Below, piece after piece: positions 51,788-61,631 of a stretch of 64,000 nt of DNA; positions within the stretch are counted from its first letter, which is position 1; each line of letters starts with the position of its first letter. Source of the stretch: Flavobacteriaceae bacterium (lineage in GTDB: Bacteria; Bacteroidota; Bacteroidia; Flavobacteriales; Flavobacteriaceae). The notes below the pieces were generated by a model. The model made no database searches and had not been told where the DNA came from. It was given only the letters and a program-made list of their open reading frames with translations. The translations under genes were made by a program, and so were the position numbers. The DNA lies in the NCBI GenBank assembly GCA_020435965.1, contig JAGQYS010000011.1:12322-76321 (forward strand), in the 5' to 3' direction.

Positions 51788-52841
51788 TGTATTCTTTTAC
51801 AGCGTCTATGAAGGCTTTGGCATTATCTAATGGAATATTTGGTAAAATTCCATGACCTAAATTTACAATGTATTTATCTTTTCCAAATTCATCAATCATT
51901 TTGTGCACCATTTTTTTAATTTCTGATGGTGGCGAAAACAAACGTGTTGGATCAAAATTACCCTGTAATGTAATATTTCCACCTGTTAAATAACGAGCAT
52001 TTTTTGGTGAGCATGTCCAATCAACACCTAAAGCTGAGGCATTGGATTTTGCCATCTCACCTAAAGCAAACCAACAACCTTTTCCAAAAGCTATAACAGG
52101 AGCGTAGTCTTTTAAAGCTTCAATAATTTGATTGATGTATTGCCACGAAAATTCTTTATAATCGGTTGGAGAGAGCATGCCTCCCCATGAATCAAAAACT
52201 TGAACAGCATTACAACCTGCTTTTACTTTTTCTTTTAAATAAGCGATTGTAGTATCTGTTATTTTTTGAAGTAATTGATGAGCAGCAATTGGGTTTGTAA
52301 AACAAAATTCTTTGGCTTTATCAAAGTTTTTACTCCCTTGTCCTTGCACACAATAACATAAAATTGTCCAAGGAGAACCTGCAAAACCAATTAACGGAAT
52401 TTCGTTGTTTAGTTTTTCTTTAGTTGCTTTTATAGCTTGATAAACATAATCTAATGCTATAGTTACATCAGGAACAATTACATTATCAACATCTTTTTGA
52501 GAGCGAACAGGATTAGGTAAATAAGGCCCAAAATTAGGCTTCATTTCTACTTCAATATTCATGGCTTGAGGAATTACCAAAATATCACTGAACAATATTG
52601 CAGCATCCATTCCGTATCTACGAATAGGTTGAACCGTTATTTCACTTGCCAATTCTGGTGTTTGACAGCGTGTAAAGAAATCGTACTTTGCTTTAATTTC
52701 CATGAATTCAGGTAAATAACGTCCTGCTTGACGCATCATCCAAACAGGAGGACGGTTAACGGTTTCACCTTTTAATGCTCTTAAAAATAAATCGTTTTTT
52801 ATACCTGAAGAAGCAGGTGTCTTTTTAGTTATATTACTCAT
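51780..52841 (-). CDS. hemE: Uroporphyrinogen decarboxylase
   Basis: Removes four carboxyl groups from uroporphyrinogen III to give coproporphyrinogen III. The 353-residue protein contains the two signature blocks [15 protein letters not shown] and [16 protein letters not shown], with the catalytic Asp in [11 protein letters not shown]. It is separated from hemCD by 66 nt holding a diverged palindromic repeat, and overlaps the EI24 gene by 8 nt downstream. Confidence 0.98.
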   Translation of the reverse strand: MSNITKKTPASSGIKNDLFLRALKGETVNRPPVWMMRQAGRYLPEFMEIKAKYDFFTRCQTPELASEITVQPIRRYGMDAAILFSDILVIPQAMNIEVEMKPNFGPYLPNPVRSQKDVDNVIVPDVTIALDYVYQAIKATKEKLNNEIPLIGFAGSPWTILCYCVQGQGSKNFDKAKEFCFTNPIAAHQLLQKITDTTIAYLKEKVKAGCNAVQVFDSWGGMLSPTDYKEFSWQYINQIIEALKDYAPVIAFGKGCWFALGEMAKSNASALGVDWTCSPKNARYLTGGNITLQGNFDPTRLFSPPSEIKKMVHKMIDEFGKDKYIVNLGHGILPNIPLDNAKAFIDAVKEYNA

Positions 52842-52849
52842 TTCTTATA

Positions 52850-52870
52850 TCACTCTGCAAGCGCAGGATT
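52850..52870. repeat. Diverged palindromic repeat between hemCD and hemE
   Basis: TCACTCTGCAAGCGCAGGATT, with CTGC/GCAG arms around AAGC, is a decayed relative of the 7088 repeat. It lies 9 nt upstream of the hemE start. Confidence 0.45.
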
Positions 52871-52907
52871 TTTTTAAATATTCTAAATTAAAATCAAAAA
52901 TTTCTGC

Positions 52908-54503
52908 TTAAACAGAAATATAATGCTCATTAACTAACTCTATCACACTTTCTACTGTAGGTACTTTTGCTACTCTCACATCTTTGAAATGTTTTTTGGC
53001 CTCAGTGGCTGTAGTTTCTCCAATACAAAAAGCAATTTTATCGGCATTGTTTTCTTTTAAATAACTTTGAACTGTTGATGGACTGTAAAACATAATACCT
53101 TCAACAGAGTCTTTAACTTTTTCGCAATCATATTTTGTTTGATAAGCTTCAACTTCATTTACTTTAATGTTGTTGTCATTCAAAATAGTTGGTAAATCAT
53201 CTAATCGTAAATCACTACAAAAGTAAGTTACTTTGCTACCATCAATATATTCTACTAGGTGTTCAGCTAAAGCTTTTGCGTTTTTTTCAGCGTGTTTTAC
53301 AGGGCCAATTCTTTTTTCAACTAGACGTTTTGTACGGCGACCAACGCAGTATATATTTTTGAATTGTAATTCTATAGCCGAAAAATTATGAAGTAAGGCT
53401 TCAACTGAGTTTTTACTTGTAATAATAACGTTTTCAATTGGGTTACGAACCACTTGAGGTTTAATTCTGTTTAGACTTATTTTGATAAAATCAGAACTTT
53501 CGGCAACTACTTTCTCATTAAACAATAAGATTTGGTCTTTTGTTAAGTTTTTAGTAGAGTAAATATTGGTTGGTATTGAACTACGCTTAATGGTGTCCAT
53601 CAAGCTTTTACCACCACGTTCAATAATATAGTCTGCGCAAAATGCAGCAATAGTATCATGTTTATCTAAGCGCTCAACACGATTTACTTCAATTTTTTTG
53701 CTTCCATCAGGGCTTAAAAGAATGCCTTTGAAGTGAACTTCTTTTTCTTCTCCTACTTCTTTAATTAGGGCTAATGCTCCAATAGGCGCAGTACAACCGC
53801 CTTCTAATAGGTTTAAAAACTTGCGCTCTATGTTAATGCATATTTCGGTTTCCACATGGTTTAGCTCTTTACAAATATCTCTTATTTCTTTGTCTTCTTC
53901 CAAAGCTGTAACCATAATAGCACCTTGCGCTGGTGCAGGAATCATCCAATCTAAATTAATGGAGTTTTCGGGTTTTATACCAAGCCTACCTAATCCAGCA
54001 GCTGCAAAAATCGCAGCATTCCAATCCTCATTATCGTCTAGTTTTTGTAATCGTGTATTGACATTGCCTCGTATATCAACTACTGAATGAGATGGGTATC
54101 TATTAAGCCACTGCGCTCGACGTCGTAAACTTCCAGTAGCAATAATAGCATTGCGTTGCGATAGAAACTCTTCGTTATTTTTAAACACTAAAAGATCTTT
54201 AATGTTTCCACGTTTTAAAACAGCAGCTTGTACTATGCCTTTAGGCATTAATGTTGGGACGTCTTTTGAGGAGTGTACTGCAATATCAATGTCATGATTT
54301 AACATAGCAATATCTAACGTTCTGGTAAAAATTCCAGTAATACCAAGTTCGTATAATGGTTTGTTTTGAACCAAATCTCCTGTAGATTTTACTGGAACAA
54401 TTTCGGTTTTATAACCTAATTTTTCCAGCATTTGCCGTACAGTGTTGGCTTGCCATAGTGCTAATTGACTATCGCGTGTACCAATTCTAATTATTTTAGA
54501 CAT
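52908..54503 (-). CDS. hemCD: Hydroxymethylbilane synthase / uroporphyrinogen-III synthase fusion
   Basis: The 531-residue product has two enzymes in sequence. HemC (about residues 1-300) has IRIGTRDSQLALWQ at the start and the cofactor cysteine Cys237 in EGGCTAPIG, which holds the dipyrromethane primer. HemD (about 310-531; VIITSKNSVEALL, VEAYQTKYDCE, MFYSPSTVQSYL) closes the ring. Fusion channels the unstable linear tetrapyrrole. Its start overlaps hemA by 8 nt. Confidence 0.95.
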   Translation of the reverse strand: MSKIIRIGTRDSQLALWQANTVRQMLEKLGYKTEIVPVKSTGDLVQNKPLYELGITGIFTRTLDIAMLNHDIDIAVHSSKDVPTLMPKGIVQAAVLKRGNIKDLLVFKNNEEFLSQRNAIIATGSLRRRAQWLNRYPSHSVVDIRGNVNTRLQKLDDNEDWNAAIFAAAGLGRLGIKPENSINLDWMIPAPAQGAIMVTALEEDKEIRDICKELNHVETEICINIERKFLNLLEGGCTAPIGALALIKEVGEEKEVHFKGILLSPDGSKKIEVNRVERLDKHDTIAAFCADYIIERGGKSLMDTIKRSSIPTNIYSTKNLTKDQILLFNEKVVAESSDFIKISLNRIKPQVVRNPIENVIITSKNSVEALLHNFSAIELQFKNIYCVGRRTKRLVEKRIGPVKHAEKNAKALAEHLVEYIDGSKVTYFCSDLRLDDLPTILNDNNIKVNEVEAYQTKYDCEKVKDSVEGIMFYSPSTVQSYLKENNADKIAFCIGETTATEAKKHFKDVRVAKVPTVESVIELVNEHYISV

Positions 54504-55758
54504 GTTTCAGTGATTCTTCTAATTGAAAAACTTTTTTTATGAGCTCTAAGCTTTCATCAGTAGTGCAATTTTCATCTTTTAAATGATGTGCGAAGTGATT
54601 AGTAATTTTTTGAATGATGTTATTACTAATAATTTCGGCTTGAGCTTCGTCAAAGTTAGGTAATTTTTTGCGTTGCGAATCAAACTCAGCTATTTTAAAA
54701 TCGTTGAGCTTACTTTTAAGAGCTTTAATGGTTGGTGCAAATTTTCTAGTTTCTAGCCACTGGTTAAATTCACCTTTTACATCTTCAATAATTTGTTCGG
54801 CTTTTGGGATGTCTAGTTTCCTGTTTTCTAATGTAGAATCTGTTATTTTGGATAAGTAATCAAGATGCACTAATGTCACATTCTTTAAATCGGAAACATT
54901 GGCATCAACATTTTTTGGTATTGATAAATCTAGAATTAACAGAGGTTTTTTATTTTGTAATATAGCCTTGTTAACCGTTGGTTGTTGTGCTCCTGTGGCA
55001 ACTATTAATATATCCGAATTGGCTATTTCTTCTTGTAAATCTGAATAGTCTTTTACCACCAAATTAAACTTTCCTGCAATAGCTTCAGCTTTGTTTTTCG
55101 TTCTATTAATTAGTGTTATGTGCTCATTTTTTGTATGCTTTACCAAATTTTCACAAGTATTTCTGCCTATTTTTCCAGTACCAAAAAGTAAGATGTTTTT
55201 TTCTGAAACATTGCTTACTTCATTCAATATATATTGCACTGAGGCAAAAGATACTGAAGTTGCTCCTGATGAAATACTTGTTTCTGTTTTTATGCGCTTG
55301 CTTGCTTGAATCACTGCATTTACCAAACGTTCTAAAAATGCGTTAAGCAACCCTTCTTTTTTAGAATTTATCGCACTTTTCTTAAGTTGGCTTATAATTT
55401 CAAAATCTCCAAGAATTTGGCTATCTAATCCAGAGCCAACACGGAACATATGTGAAATGGCATCTCTGTTTTTATAGACATAAGCAACTTCTTGGAATTC
55501 TTCAACTGTTCCTTTTGTGTTTTCACATAACAACTTGATAAGTTGATAAGGATGTTGAGCGAAACCAAAAATTTCGGTCCTGTTACATGTTGAAGTAACT
55601 ATTAAACTTTCGATACCTTCTGCTTTTGCTTGTTGAATGAGATTTTGAGTTGCATTTTCATCAAGGCTAAAGTGACCACGAATTTTGGCATCAGCTTTCT
55701 TGTAGCTTAAACCAATAGCGTAGAAAGAATTATTTTTTGAAATATTGTATTGCTCCAT
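54496..55758 (-). CDS. hemA: Glutamyl-tRNA reductase
   Basis: Reduces glutamyl-tRNA to glutamate-1-semialdehyde, the first committed step of heme synthesis. The 420-residue protein has the catalytic cysteine in TSTCNRTEIF, RVGSGLDSQILGD, and a Rossmann NADPH domain with LLFGTGKIGRNTCENL. It is first of the six-gene minus-strand cluster and divergent from the AraC gene. hemL, which makes 5-aminolevulinate from its product, is not in the window. Confidence 0.97.
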   Translation of the reverse strand: MEQYNISKNNSFYAIGLSYKKADAKIRGHFSLDENATQNLIQQAKAEGIESLIVTSTCNRTEIFGFAQHPYQLIKLLCENTKGTVEEFQEVAYVYKNRDAISHMFRVGSGLDSQILGDFEIISQLKKSAINSKKEGLLNAFLERLVNAVIQASKRIKTETSISSGATSVSFASVQYILNEVSNVSEKNILLFGTGKIGRNTCENLVKHTKNEHITLINRTKNKAEAIAGKFNLVVKDYSDLQEEIANSDILIVATGAQQPTVNKAILQNKKPLLILDLSIPKNVDANVSDLKNVTLVHLDYLSKITDSTLENRKLDIPKAEQIIEDVKGEFNQWLETRKFAPTIKALKSKLNDFKIAEFDSQRKKLPNFDEAQAEIISNNIIQKITNHFAHHLKDENCTTDESLELIKKVFQLEESLKHV

Positions 55759-55783
55759 GAACCTGACTAGGATTATTACAAAG

Positions 55784-55791
55784 CAAAAATA
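55784..55791 (-). promoter_or_regulatory. Putative -7 element for hemA
   Basis: On the minus strand, TATTTTTG fits TAnnTTTG, 25 nt upstream of the hemA ATG. A TTTG at 55823-55820 is 28 nt away, too far for a normal -33, so this is a partial match. Confidence 0.35.
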
Positions 55792-55869
55792 GAATGCTTA
55801 TGACTAAAAAAATAACGCTCAAAGAACTTAAAGTGTCGTTAGTGGTTTTTTATACATATTTTTTATTAT

Positions 55870-55893
55870 AATATGATTTTTATCATATTTTTG
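55870..55893 (+). promoter_or_regulatory. Dyad overlapping a -7 element upstream of the AraC gene
   Basis: AATATGAT-TTTT-ATCATATT (55870-55889) is a perfect 8-bp inverted repeat. It overlaps TATTTTTG (55886-55893), which fits the -7 consensus. A repressor bound here would block polymerase. Confidence 0.45.
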
Positions 55894-55923
55894 CAGCCAT
55901 ATCAGGGTTTTTAAACCATATTG

Positions 55924-55940
55924 TTTAGAACTATTCTAAA
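55924..55940 (+). promoter_or_regulatory. Dyad TTTAGAA-CTA-TTCTAAA, possible metal/heme regulator site
   Basis: A perfect 7-bp inverted repeat with a 3-nt centre, followed by a third partial element AAGAATCATT, lies between the -7 element and the AraC start. AT-rich dyads with this spacing suit dimeric iron regulators such as Fur or DtxR, but the regulator is not identified. Confidence 0.4.
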
Positions 55941-55953
55941 TAAGAATCATTAC

Positions 55954-56853
55954 ATGAAGGAAAAAGATAACATAAAAAATGTCGCTAAAAGTACTTTTAC
56001 TGAAACAAAAATAGAAGATGGTTTTTTTGTTTTAATGTGCCAAAACGATAATACTGCAATTGAAACAGTTGAGCGTGAAATAGATACAAGTTTTATTCAA
56101 TTTCATTTTTGTATTAAGGGTAAGGCTGCATTTCAATTTAACAACGGAAATTACACCTTAGATATTAATGAGCAGACTTCTTTGCTCTTATATAATCCAC
56201 AGCGTAATTTACCGATTCATCTAGATATGGAACCAAATTCCTCATTGGTTTCTATTTTAATTTCAATCAAGAAATTCCATGGTTTGTTTTCAGAAGAAGC
56301 CAACTACATTTCTTTTTTAAATAATGAGAATAAAGATAAAAAATACTATAAAGACGGAATAATATCTCCATCCTCAGCTATTGTTTTAAATCAACTAGTC
56401 AATTATAATTTAAACCAGTCAATAAAAAATATTTATTTTAAGGGTAAAGCCTATGAGTTGTTAAGCTTGTATTTTAACAGAAGCGAAGATGCCAATATTG
56501 AACAATGCCCTTTTCTGGTGGATGAATCTAACGTTATAAAAATTAGAAAAGCCAAAGATATTATTGTAGCTCGAATGGCTGAACCTCCGAGTTTGCAAGA
56601 GTTAGCAGATGAAATAGAATTGAGTTTAAAAAAATTAAAAGAAGGGTTCAAGCAAATTTATGGCGATTCTGTGTTTAGTTTTTTGTTTGATTATAAAATG
56701 GAGGTAGCACGAAAATTATTAGAAGCTGGCAATCACAATGTTAATGAAGTAGGATTAAAAGTTGGCTATAGTACAGCAAGCCATTTTATTGCAGCTTTCA
56801 AAAAAAAATATGGAACCACGCCAAAAAAATATTTGATGTCATTATCATCATAA
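55954..56853 (+). CDS. AraC family transcription regulator
   Basis: About 299 residues from ATG 55954 (MKEKDN); the open frame begins with a TTG at 55921 that falls in the operator-like dyad. The N-terminal half is a cupin-like sensory domain (QFHFCIKGKAAFQFNNGNYTLD). The C-terminal AraC double helix-turn-helix spans about residues 195-295 (LQELADEIELSLKKLKEGFKQIYG, VGLKVGYSTASHFIAAFKKKYGTTPKKYL). It lies 4 nt upstream of hemH and faces hemA, so control of heme or iron genes is likely. Confidence 0.9.
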   Translation: MKEKDNIKNVAKSTFTETKIEDGFFVLMCQNDNTAIETVEREIDTSFIQFHFCIKGKAAFQFNNGNYTLDINEQTSLLLYNPQRNLPIHLDMEPNSSLVSILISIKKFHGLFSEEANYISFLNNENKDKKYYKDGIISPSSAIVLNQLVNYNLNQSIKNIYFKGKAYELLSLYFNRSEDANIEQCPFLVDESNVIKIRKAKDIIVARMAEPPSLQELADEIELSLKKLKEGFKQIYGDSVFSFLFDYKMEVARKLLEAGNHNVNEVGLKVGYSTASHFIAAFKKKYGTTPKKYLMSLSS

Positions 56854-56857
56854 AAGT

Positions 56858-57871
56858 ATGAAAGGAATATTATTAGTAAATCTTGGGTCACCAGATAGCC
56901 CAGAACCTAAAGATGTTAAAAAATATCTAGGCGAATTTTTAATGGACGAACGCGTAATAGACGTTCCGCTTTGGGCTAGAAATCTATTGGTAAAAGGCAT
57001 AATTTTAAATACACGACCGAAAGCCTCGGCGGCAGCTTACAAAAAAATATGGTGGGAAGAAGGTTCTCCACTTATTGTAATCTCAGAAAGATTGCAAAGA
57101 AAAATCCAAAAACAGGTAAAAGTTCCTGTAGCTTTAGCCATGCGCTATGGAAGTATGACCATAAAAAAAGGCATGCAAGAATTGGTTGATAAAGGGGTTA
57201 ATGAAATCCTAATTTTCCCTTTATATCCTCAATTTGCCATGGCAACTACCGAAACTATTTTGGTGTTAGCCGAAGAGATTCAAAAAGAACACTTTCCTCA
57301 AATAAAATTAGACTCCGTTAAAGCATTTTACAATAAGCCAGATTATATAGAGGTACTTTCAAACAGTATTGAAAAGCATCTGGATGGAAAAAATTATGAT
57401 CATTTATTATTCTCTTACCATGGAGTCCCTGAAAGACATATTAAGAAACGTGATATAACCAAATCACATTGTAAAATTGACGGAAGTTGTTGTGCAACAC
57501 CCTCAAAAGCACATGAGTTTTGCTATAGACATCAATGTCTTGAAGTAACTCGATTGGTTGCAGAGCATCTTCAGCTCAAAGAAAACAACTATTCTTCTTC
57601 ATTTCAATCAAGACTAGGATTTGACCCTTGGCTACAACCATACACAGATAGAACCATTGAGCGACTAGGAAAAGAAGGCATAAAAAACATGGCAATAGTA
57701 ACACCTGCTTTTGTAAGCGATTGTTTAGAAACTTTAGAAGAAATTGCTATGGAAGGCCAAGAAATTTTTTATGAGGTTGGTGGCAATCAATTTACAACAA
57801 TACCCTGTTTAAACGATGACCAGGAATTTGTTGACTTGTTGTCAAATTGGATTAATAGCTGGATAAATTAA
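56858..57871 (+). CDS. hemH: Ferrochelatase
   Basis: Inserts ferrous iron into protoporphyrin IX, the last step of heme synthesis. The 337-residue protein starts MKGILLVNLGSPDSPEPKDVKKYLGEFL and has the active-site histidine in LFSYHGVPERH, then CYRHQC and the acid-rich SRLGFDPWLQPYTD. It starts 4 nt after the AraC gene, so the regulator and enzyme are on one transcript. Confidence 0.97.
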   Translation: MKGILLVNLGSPDSPEPKDVKKYLGEFLMDERVIDVPLWARNLLVKGIILNTRPKASAAAYKKIWWEEGSPLIVISERLQRKIQKQVKVPVALAMRYGSMTIKKGMQELVDKGVNEILIFPLYPQFAMATTETILVLAEEIQKEHFPQIKLDSVKAFYNKPDYIEVLSNSIEKHLDGKNYDHLLFSYHGVPERHIKKRDITKSHCKIDGSCCATPSKAHEFCYRHQCLEVTRLVAEHLQLKENNYSSSFQSRLGFDPWLQPYTDRTIERLGKEGIKNMAIVTPAFVSDCLETLEEIAMEGQEIFYEVGGNQFTTIPCLNDDQEFVDLLSNWINSWIN

Positions 57872-57895
57872 TAGTTAAAATTTAGAAGAAATCGC

Positions 57896-57923
57896 AAGTA
57901 ATAAGAATTTATTATTACTTTTA
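57896..57923 (+). terminator. AT-rich hairpin after hemH
   Basis: AAGTAATAA (57896-57904) pairs with TTATTACTT (57912-57920) over a 7-nt loop, followed by TTTATTA. All but two pairs are A-T, so termination would be weak. Confidence 0.45.
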
Positions 57924-57950
57924 TTAGTTCATAACCAAACCAACAAAATA

Positions 57951-60900
57951 ATGCGATTATCAACTATTATTTCGGCAATTTTTCTATTGCTGATAAGTCA
58001 CACACAAATCAATGCACAAACCATAAACGAAGATCAATATGATGCTTTAGAGTATCGATTGGTTGGGCCATTTAGAGGTGGCAGAAGTGCAGCAGTTACA
58101 GGAGTCCCAAACCAGCCAAACTTATTCTATTTTGGAGCAACAGGAGGCGGAATATGGAAAACCACTGATGGAGGAAGAACCTGGGAAAATATTTCTGATG
58201 GCTACTTTGGAGGAAGTATTGGAGCCATTACAGTTTCAAAAAGTGATCACAATGTCATTTATGTAGGAGGTGGCGAAAAAACCGTAAGAGGAAATGTATC
58301 TTCAGGATATGGTATGTGGAAAAGTGAAGATGCTGGTAAAACTTGGACATCATTAGGATTGGAAAAATCACGACATATCCCAAGAATAGCTGTACATCCA
58401 ACAGACCATAATACTGTTTATGCTGGTGTAATGGGCAACTTATATAAACCAACACAAGAACGTGGTGTTTATAAAAGTACTGATGGAGGAAAAACCTGGA
58501 GAAAAACATTATTTGCTAACGAACATGCAGGTGTTGTTGATTTACAGATGGACCCAACAAATCCAAGAATTTTATACGCTTCAACATGGCGAATCAACAG
58601 AACACCATACAGCTTAAATTCAGGAGGAGAAGGCTCGGCGCTTTGGAAAAGTACAGATAGTGGTGAAACTTGGAAAGAGATTTCAAAAAACAAAGGTTTT
58701 GCAAAAGATACTTTAGGAATTATAGGCGTAACAGTTTCTCCCGTTAACAATCAACGTGTTTGGGCTATTGTTGAAAACAAAGATAATGGAGGCTTATACC
58801 GAAGTGATGATGGAGGCGAAACTTGGGCACATATAAATGATGAAAGAAAACTACGTCAACGTGCTTGGTACTATACAAGAGTTTATGCAGACACAAAAGA
58901 TGTAGATCAAGTTTATGTATTAAATGTACAATATCACAAAAGTACAGATGGAGGCAAAACATTCAGCACTCATGGAGCTCCTCATGGTGACCATCATGAT
59001 TTATGGATAGCTCCAGAAGATTCAAACCGAATGGTTATTGGAGATGATGGTGGAGCGCAAGTAACTTATGATGGAGGCGAAACCTGGAGCACCTATCACA
59101 ACCAACCAACATCTCAGTTTTATAGGGTAACCACAGATAATCACTTTCCATATAGAATTTATGTAGCACAACAAGACAACTCTGCAATAAGAATAGCGCA
59201 CAGAACAGACGGTTACTCAATTGATGAAGCCGATTGGGAAGATACAGCTGGAGGCGAATCTGCTCACATAGCTGTAGATCCTAAAAACGATGATATAGTG
59301 TATGGTGGAAGTTATGACGGATTTTTAACAAGAGTGAACCACGAGAAAGGAACCGTTAGAGCCGTAAACGTATGGCCAGACAACCCTATGGGAGCAGGAG
59401 CTGAGGCGATGAAATATCGTTTCCAATGGAATTTTCCAATCATATTTTCAAGGCACGACCCAAACAAACTCTATACCTTTTCAAACCATGTGCATGTTAC
59501 AGAAAATGAAGGGCAATCCTGGAAAATTATAAGTCCTGACTTAACCAGAAACGATCCTGAAAAATTAAAATCATCTGGTGGACCAATCACACAAGATAAT
59601 ACTTCAGTTGAGTATTACTGTACCATTTTTGCAGCCAACGAATCACCTTTACAAGAAGGTTTACTTTGGGTAGGAAGTGACGATGGTTTGGTACACATAA
59701 CTAGAAATGGTGGCGAATCATGGGAAAACGTTACTCCAAAAGGAATGCCTGAATGGATGATGATTAACAGTATTGAGCCAAGTGCTTTTGACGCAGGAAC
59801 GTGTTACATTGCAGGCACAAAGTATAAAACGGGTGATTTCGCACCTTATTTATACAAAACAACCGATTATGGCAAGACCTGGACAAAAATAACAAACGGC
59901 ATAGCTGAAGAACATTTTACAAGAGTAGTTCGTGAAGACCCAAAACAAAAAGGCTTATTATATGCAGGAACAGAAACAGGAATGTATATTTCTTTCAACG
60001 ATGGGAAAAACTGGAAACCGTTCCAATTAAACTTGCCAATCGTTCCAATTACAGATTTAACCATTAAAGACAATAACTTAATTGTGGCAACCCAAGGAAG
60101 AAGCCTTTGGATGATTGATGATTTAACCGTTTTACATCAGCTTTATAACAAGGATGCATCAAAAAATATTTTGTTCAAGCCAAAAGACACTTACAGAATG
60201 AGAGGTGGAAGTTTTAAAGGAAGTAAAACATCTGGAACCAACCATCCAAATGGAGTAATGACTTATTTCAATCTGAAAGATTATGATGAAAAAGATGAAG
60301 TGTCGTTAACTTATTTTGACACCAAAGGAGACACTATTAAGACCTTTAGCACCAAAGACAAGAAAAACAACTTAAAAGTTAAAAAAGGAACCAATCAATT
60401 TGTATGGAACATGGTTTATGATGGAGCTCAAGGGTTTCCTGGTATGATTTTATGGTGGGCAAGCTTGCAAGGACCAAGCGCAGTTCCTGGTAATTATAAA
60501 GTTGCACTTAATGTTAATGGCGAAACCCAAACATCAACTTTTACCATTTTAGCAGACCCTAGAAGTGAAAGTACTTTGGCTGACATGAAAAATCAGTTTG
60601 AGTTTATAAAGGATGTAAACAAAACAATGGATGATGCGCATAAATCTATTAAGAAAATAAGAAGCATCAACGAAAAACTCTCTGCGTTTCAAGCACAATA
60701 TAAAGACAATGAAGATGTAAAAGATTTGGTTGAAAAGTCAAAAATGCTACAAGAGAAATTTTCAGAAATTGAAAAGGCACTTTATCAAACAAAGAACAGA
60801 AGTGGTCAAGATCCTTTAAATTTCCCAATTAAATTAACCAATAAATTAGGTCATTTAAATTCTTTAGTAAGCATGGGAGATTTTGCTCCTACAGAACAGG

Positions 60901-61040
60901 ACATTGCTGTTAAAAATGAACTAACAAAAGCCATTAACACACAACTATCTGCTTTTAACACGTTGGTTGACAATGAAATTAAAGCTTTTAACGCAGCCTT
61001 TAACGCTAAAAACCTAAACTATTTGATTGTTGAAGATTAA
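57951..61040 (+). CDS. Secreted VPS10/BNR-repeat beta-propeller protein
   Basis: The 1029-residue protein has a signal peptide (ending THTQINAQT), then many Asp-box/BNR repeats of the kind SxDxGxTW: TTDGGRTWENI, SEDAGKTWTSL, STDGGKTWRKT, STDSGETWKEI, SDDGGETWAHI, TYDGGETWSTY. These form a large beta-propeller (about residues 30-720), as in sortilin. The C-terminal part (about 780-1029) is beta-sandwich plus helices (SIKKIRSINEKL). It is often labelled glycosyl hydrolase, but no catalytic residues could be assigned. Its stop overlaps hemJ. Confidence 0.87.
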   Translation: MRLSTIISAIFLLLISHTQINAQTINEDQYDALEYRLVGPFRGGRSAAVTGVPNQPNLFYFGATGGGIWKTTDGGRTWENISDGYFGGSIGAITVSKSDHNVIYVGGGEKTVRGNVSSGYGMWKSEDAGKTWTSLGLEKSRHIPRIAVHPTDHNTVYAGVMGNLYKPTQERGVYKSTDGGKTWRKTLFANEHAGVVDLQMDPTNPRILYASTWRINRTPYSLNSGGEGSALWKSTDSGETWKEISKNKGFAKDTLGIIGVTVSPVNNQRVWAIVENKDNGGLYRSDDGGETWAHINDERKLRQRAWYYTRVYADTKDVDQVYVLNVQYHKSTDGGKTFSTHGAPHGDHHDLWIAPEDSNRMVIGDDGGAQVTYDGGETWSTYHNQPTSQFYRVTTDNHFPYRIYVAQQDNSAIRIAHRTDGYSIDEADWEDTAGGESAHIAVDPKNDDIVYGGSYDGFLTRVNHEKGTVRAVNVWPDNPMGAGAEAMKYRFQWNFPIIFSRHDPNKLYTFSNHVHVTENEGQSWKIISPDLTRNDPEKLKSSGGPITQDNTSVEYYCTIFAANESPLQEGLLWVGSDDGLVHITRNGGESWENVTPKGMPEWMMINSIEPSAFDAGTCYIAGTKYKTGDFAPYLYKTTDYGKTWTKITNGIAEEHFTRVVREDPKQKGLLYAGTETGMYISFNDGKNWKPFQLNLPIVPITDLTIKDNNLIVATQGRSLWMIDDLTVLHQLYNKDASKNILFKPKDTYRMRGGSFKGSKTSGTNHPNGVMTYFNLKDYDEKDEVSLTYFDTKGDTIKTFSTKDKKNNLKVKKGTNQFVWNMVYDGAQGFPGMILWWASLQGPSAVPGNYKVALNVNGETQTSTFTILADPRSESTLADMKNQFEFIKDVNKTMDDAHKSIKKIRSINEKLSAFQAQYKDNEDVKDLVEKSKMLQEKFSEIEKALYQTKNRSGQDPLNFPIKLTNKLGHLNSLVSMGDFAPTEQDIAVKNELTKAINTQLSAFNTLVDNEIKAFNAAFNAKNLNYLIVED

Positions 61041-61588
61041 TGGAGTTTTACAACTATATAAAATCACTACATCTCATTTTTGTAATTACGTGGTTTGCTG
61101 GATTGTTTTATATTCCTAGATTGTTTATATATCAAATTGAAGCCTATAACAAGCGCTCTCCCGAAAAAGAAATTTTGGGAGAGCAGCTTAAATTAATGGC
61201 AAAACGCTTATGGTTTATAATAACCTGGCCCTCAGCAATATTAGCAGTTGTTTTTGCGGTTTGGTTACTTATTTTACAACCTTCATGGTTAAGCCAAGGT
61301 TGGATGCACATTAAACTTTTATTTGTTATTTTACTTATTTTATATCACTTAAAAACGCATCAGTATTTTCTTCAATTACAAAAGGACTATATTCGCTATT
61401 CATCTAATTTTATGAGAATCTGGAACGAAGGCGCAACACTTTTCTTGTTTGCCATCGTATTTTTAGCCATCCTAAAAAATAGCATTAATTGGATTTTTGG
61501 AGTCCTAGGTATTGTTCTTTTAGCTGTCATGCTAATGTTAGCAATCCGTTTATATAAAAGAATCAGAGAAAAGAATCCCAATGCATAG
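61040..61588 (+). CDS. hemJ: Protoporphyrinogen IX oxidase HemJ / CopD-like membrane protein
   Basis: Oxidises protoporphyrinogen IX to protoporphyrin IX at the membrane. The 182-residue protein has about five membrane helices, an N-terminal LHLIFVITWFAGLFYIPRLFIY with the conserved histidine, and GWMHIKLLFVILLILYHLKTH in a later helix. Both match HemJ; CopD copper proteins share the fold. The heme gene setting favours HemJ, which fills the step between hemF and hemH. It overlaps the stop of the VPS10 gene by one base (TAATG). Confidence 0.88.
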   Translation: MEFYNYIKSLHLIFVITWFAGLFYIPRLFIYQIEAYNKRSPEKEILGEQLKLMAKRLWFIITWPSAILAVVFAVWLLILQPSWLSQGWMHIKLLFVILLILYHLKTHQYFLQLQKDYIRYSSNFMRIWNEGATLFLFAIVFLAILKNSINWIFGVLGIVLLAVMLMLAIRLYKRIREKNPNA

Positions 61589-61631
61589 ATATGGCTTGAT
61601 AATTGTTATATTTATGTGATAAATTTTATGA

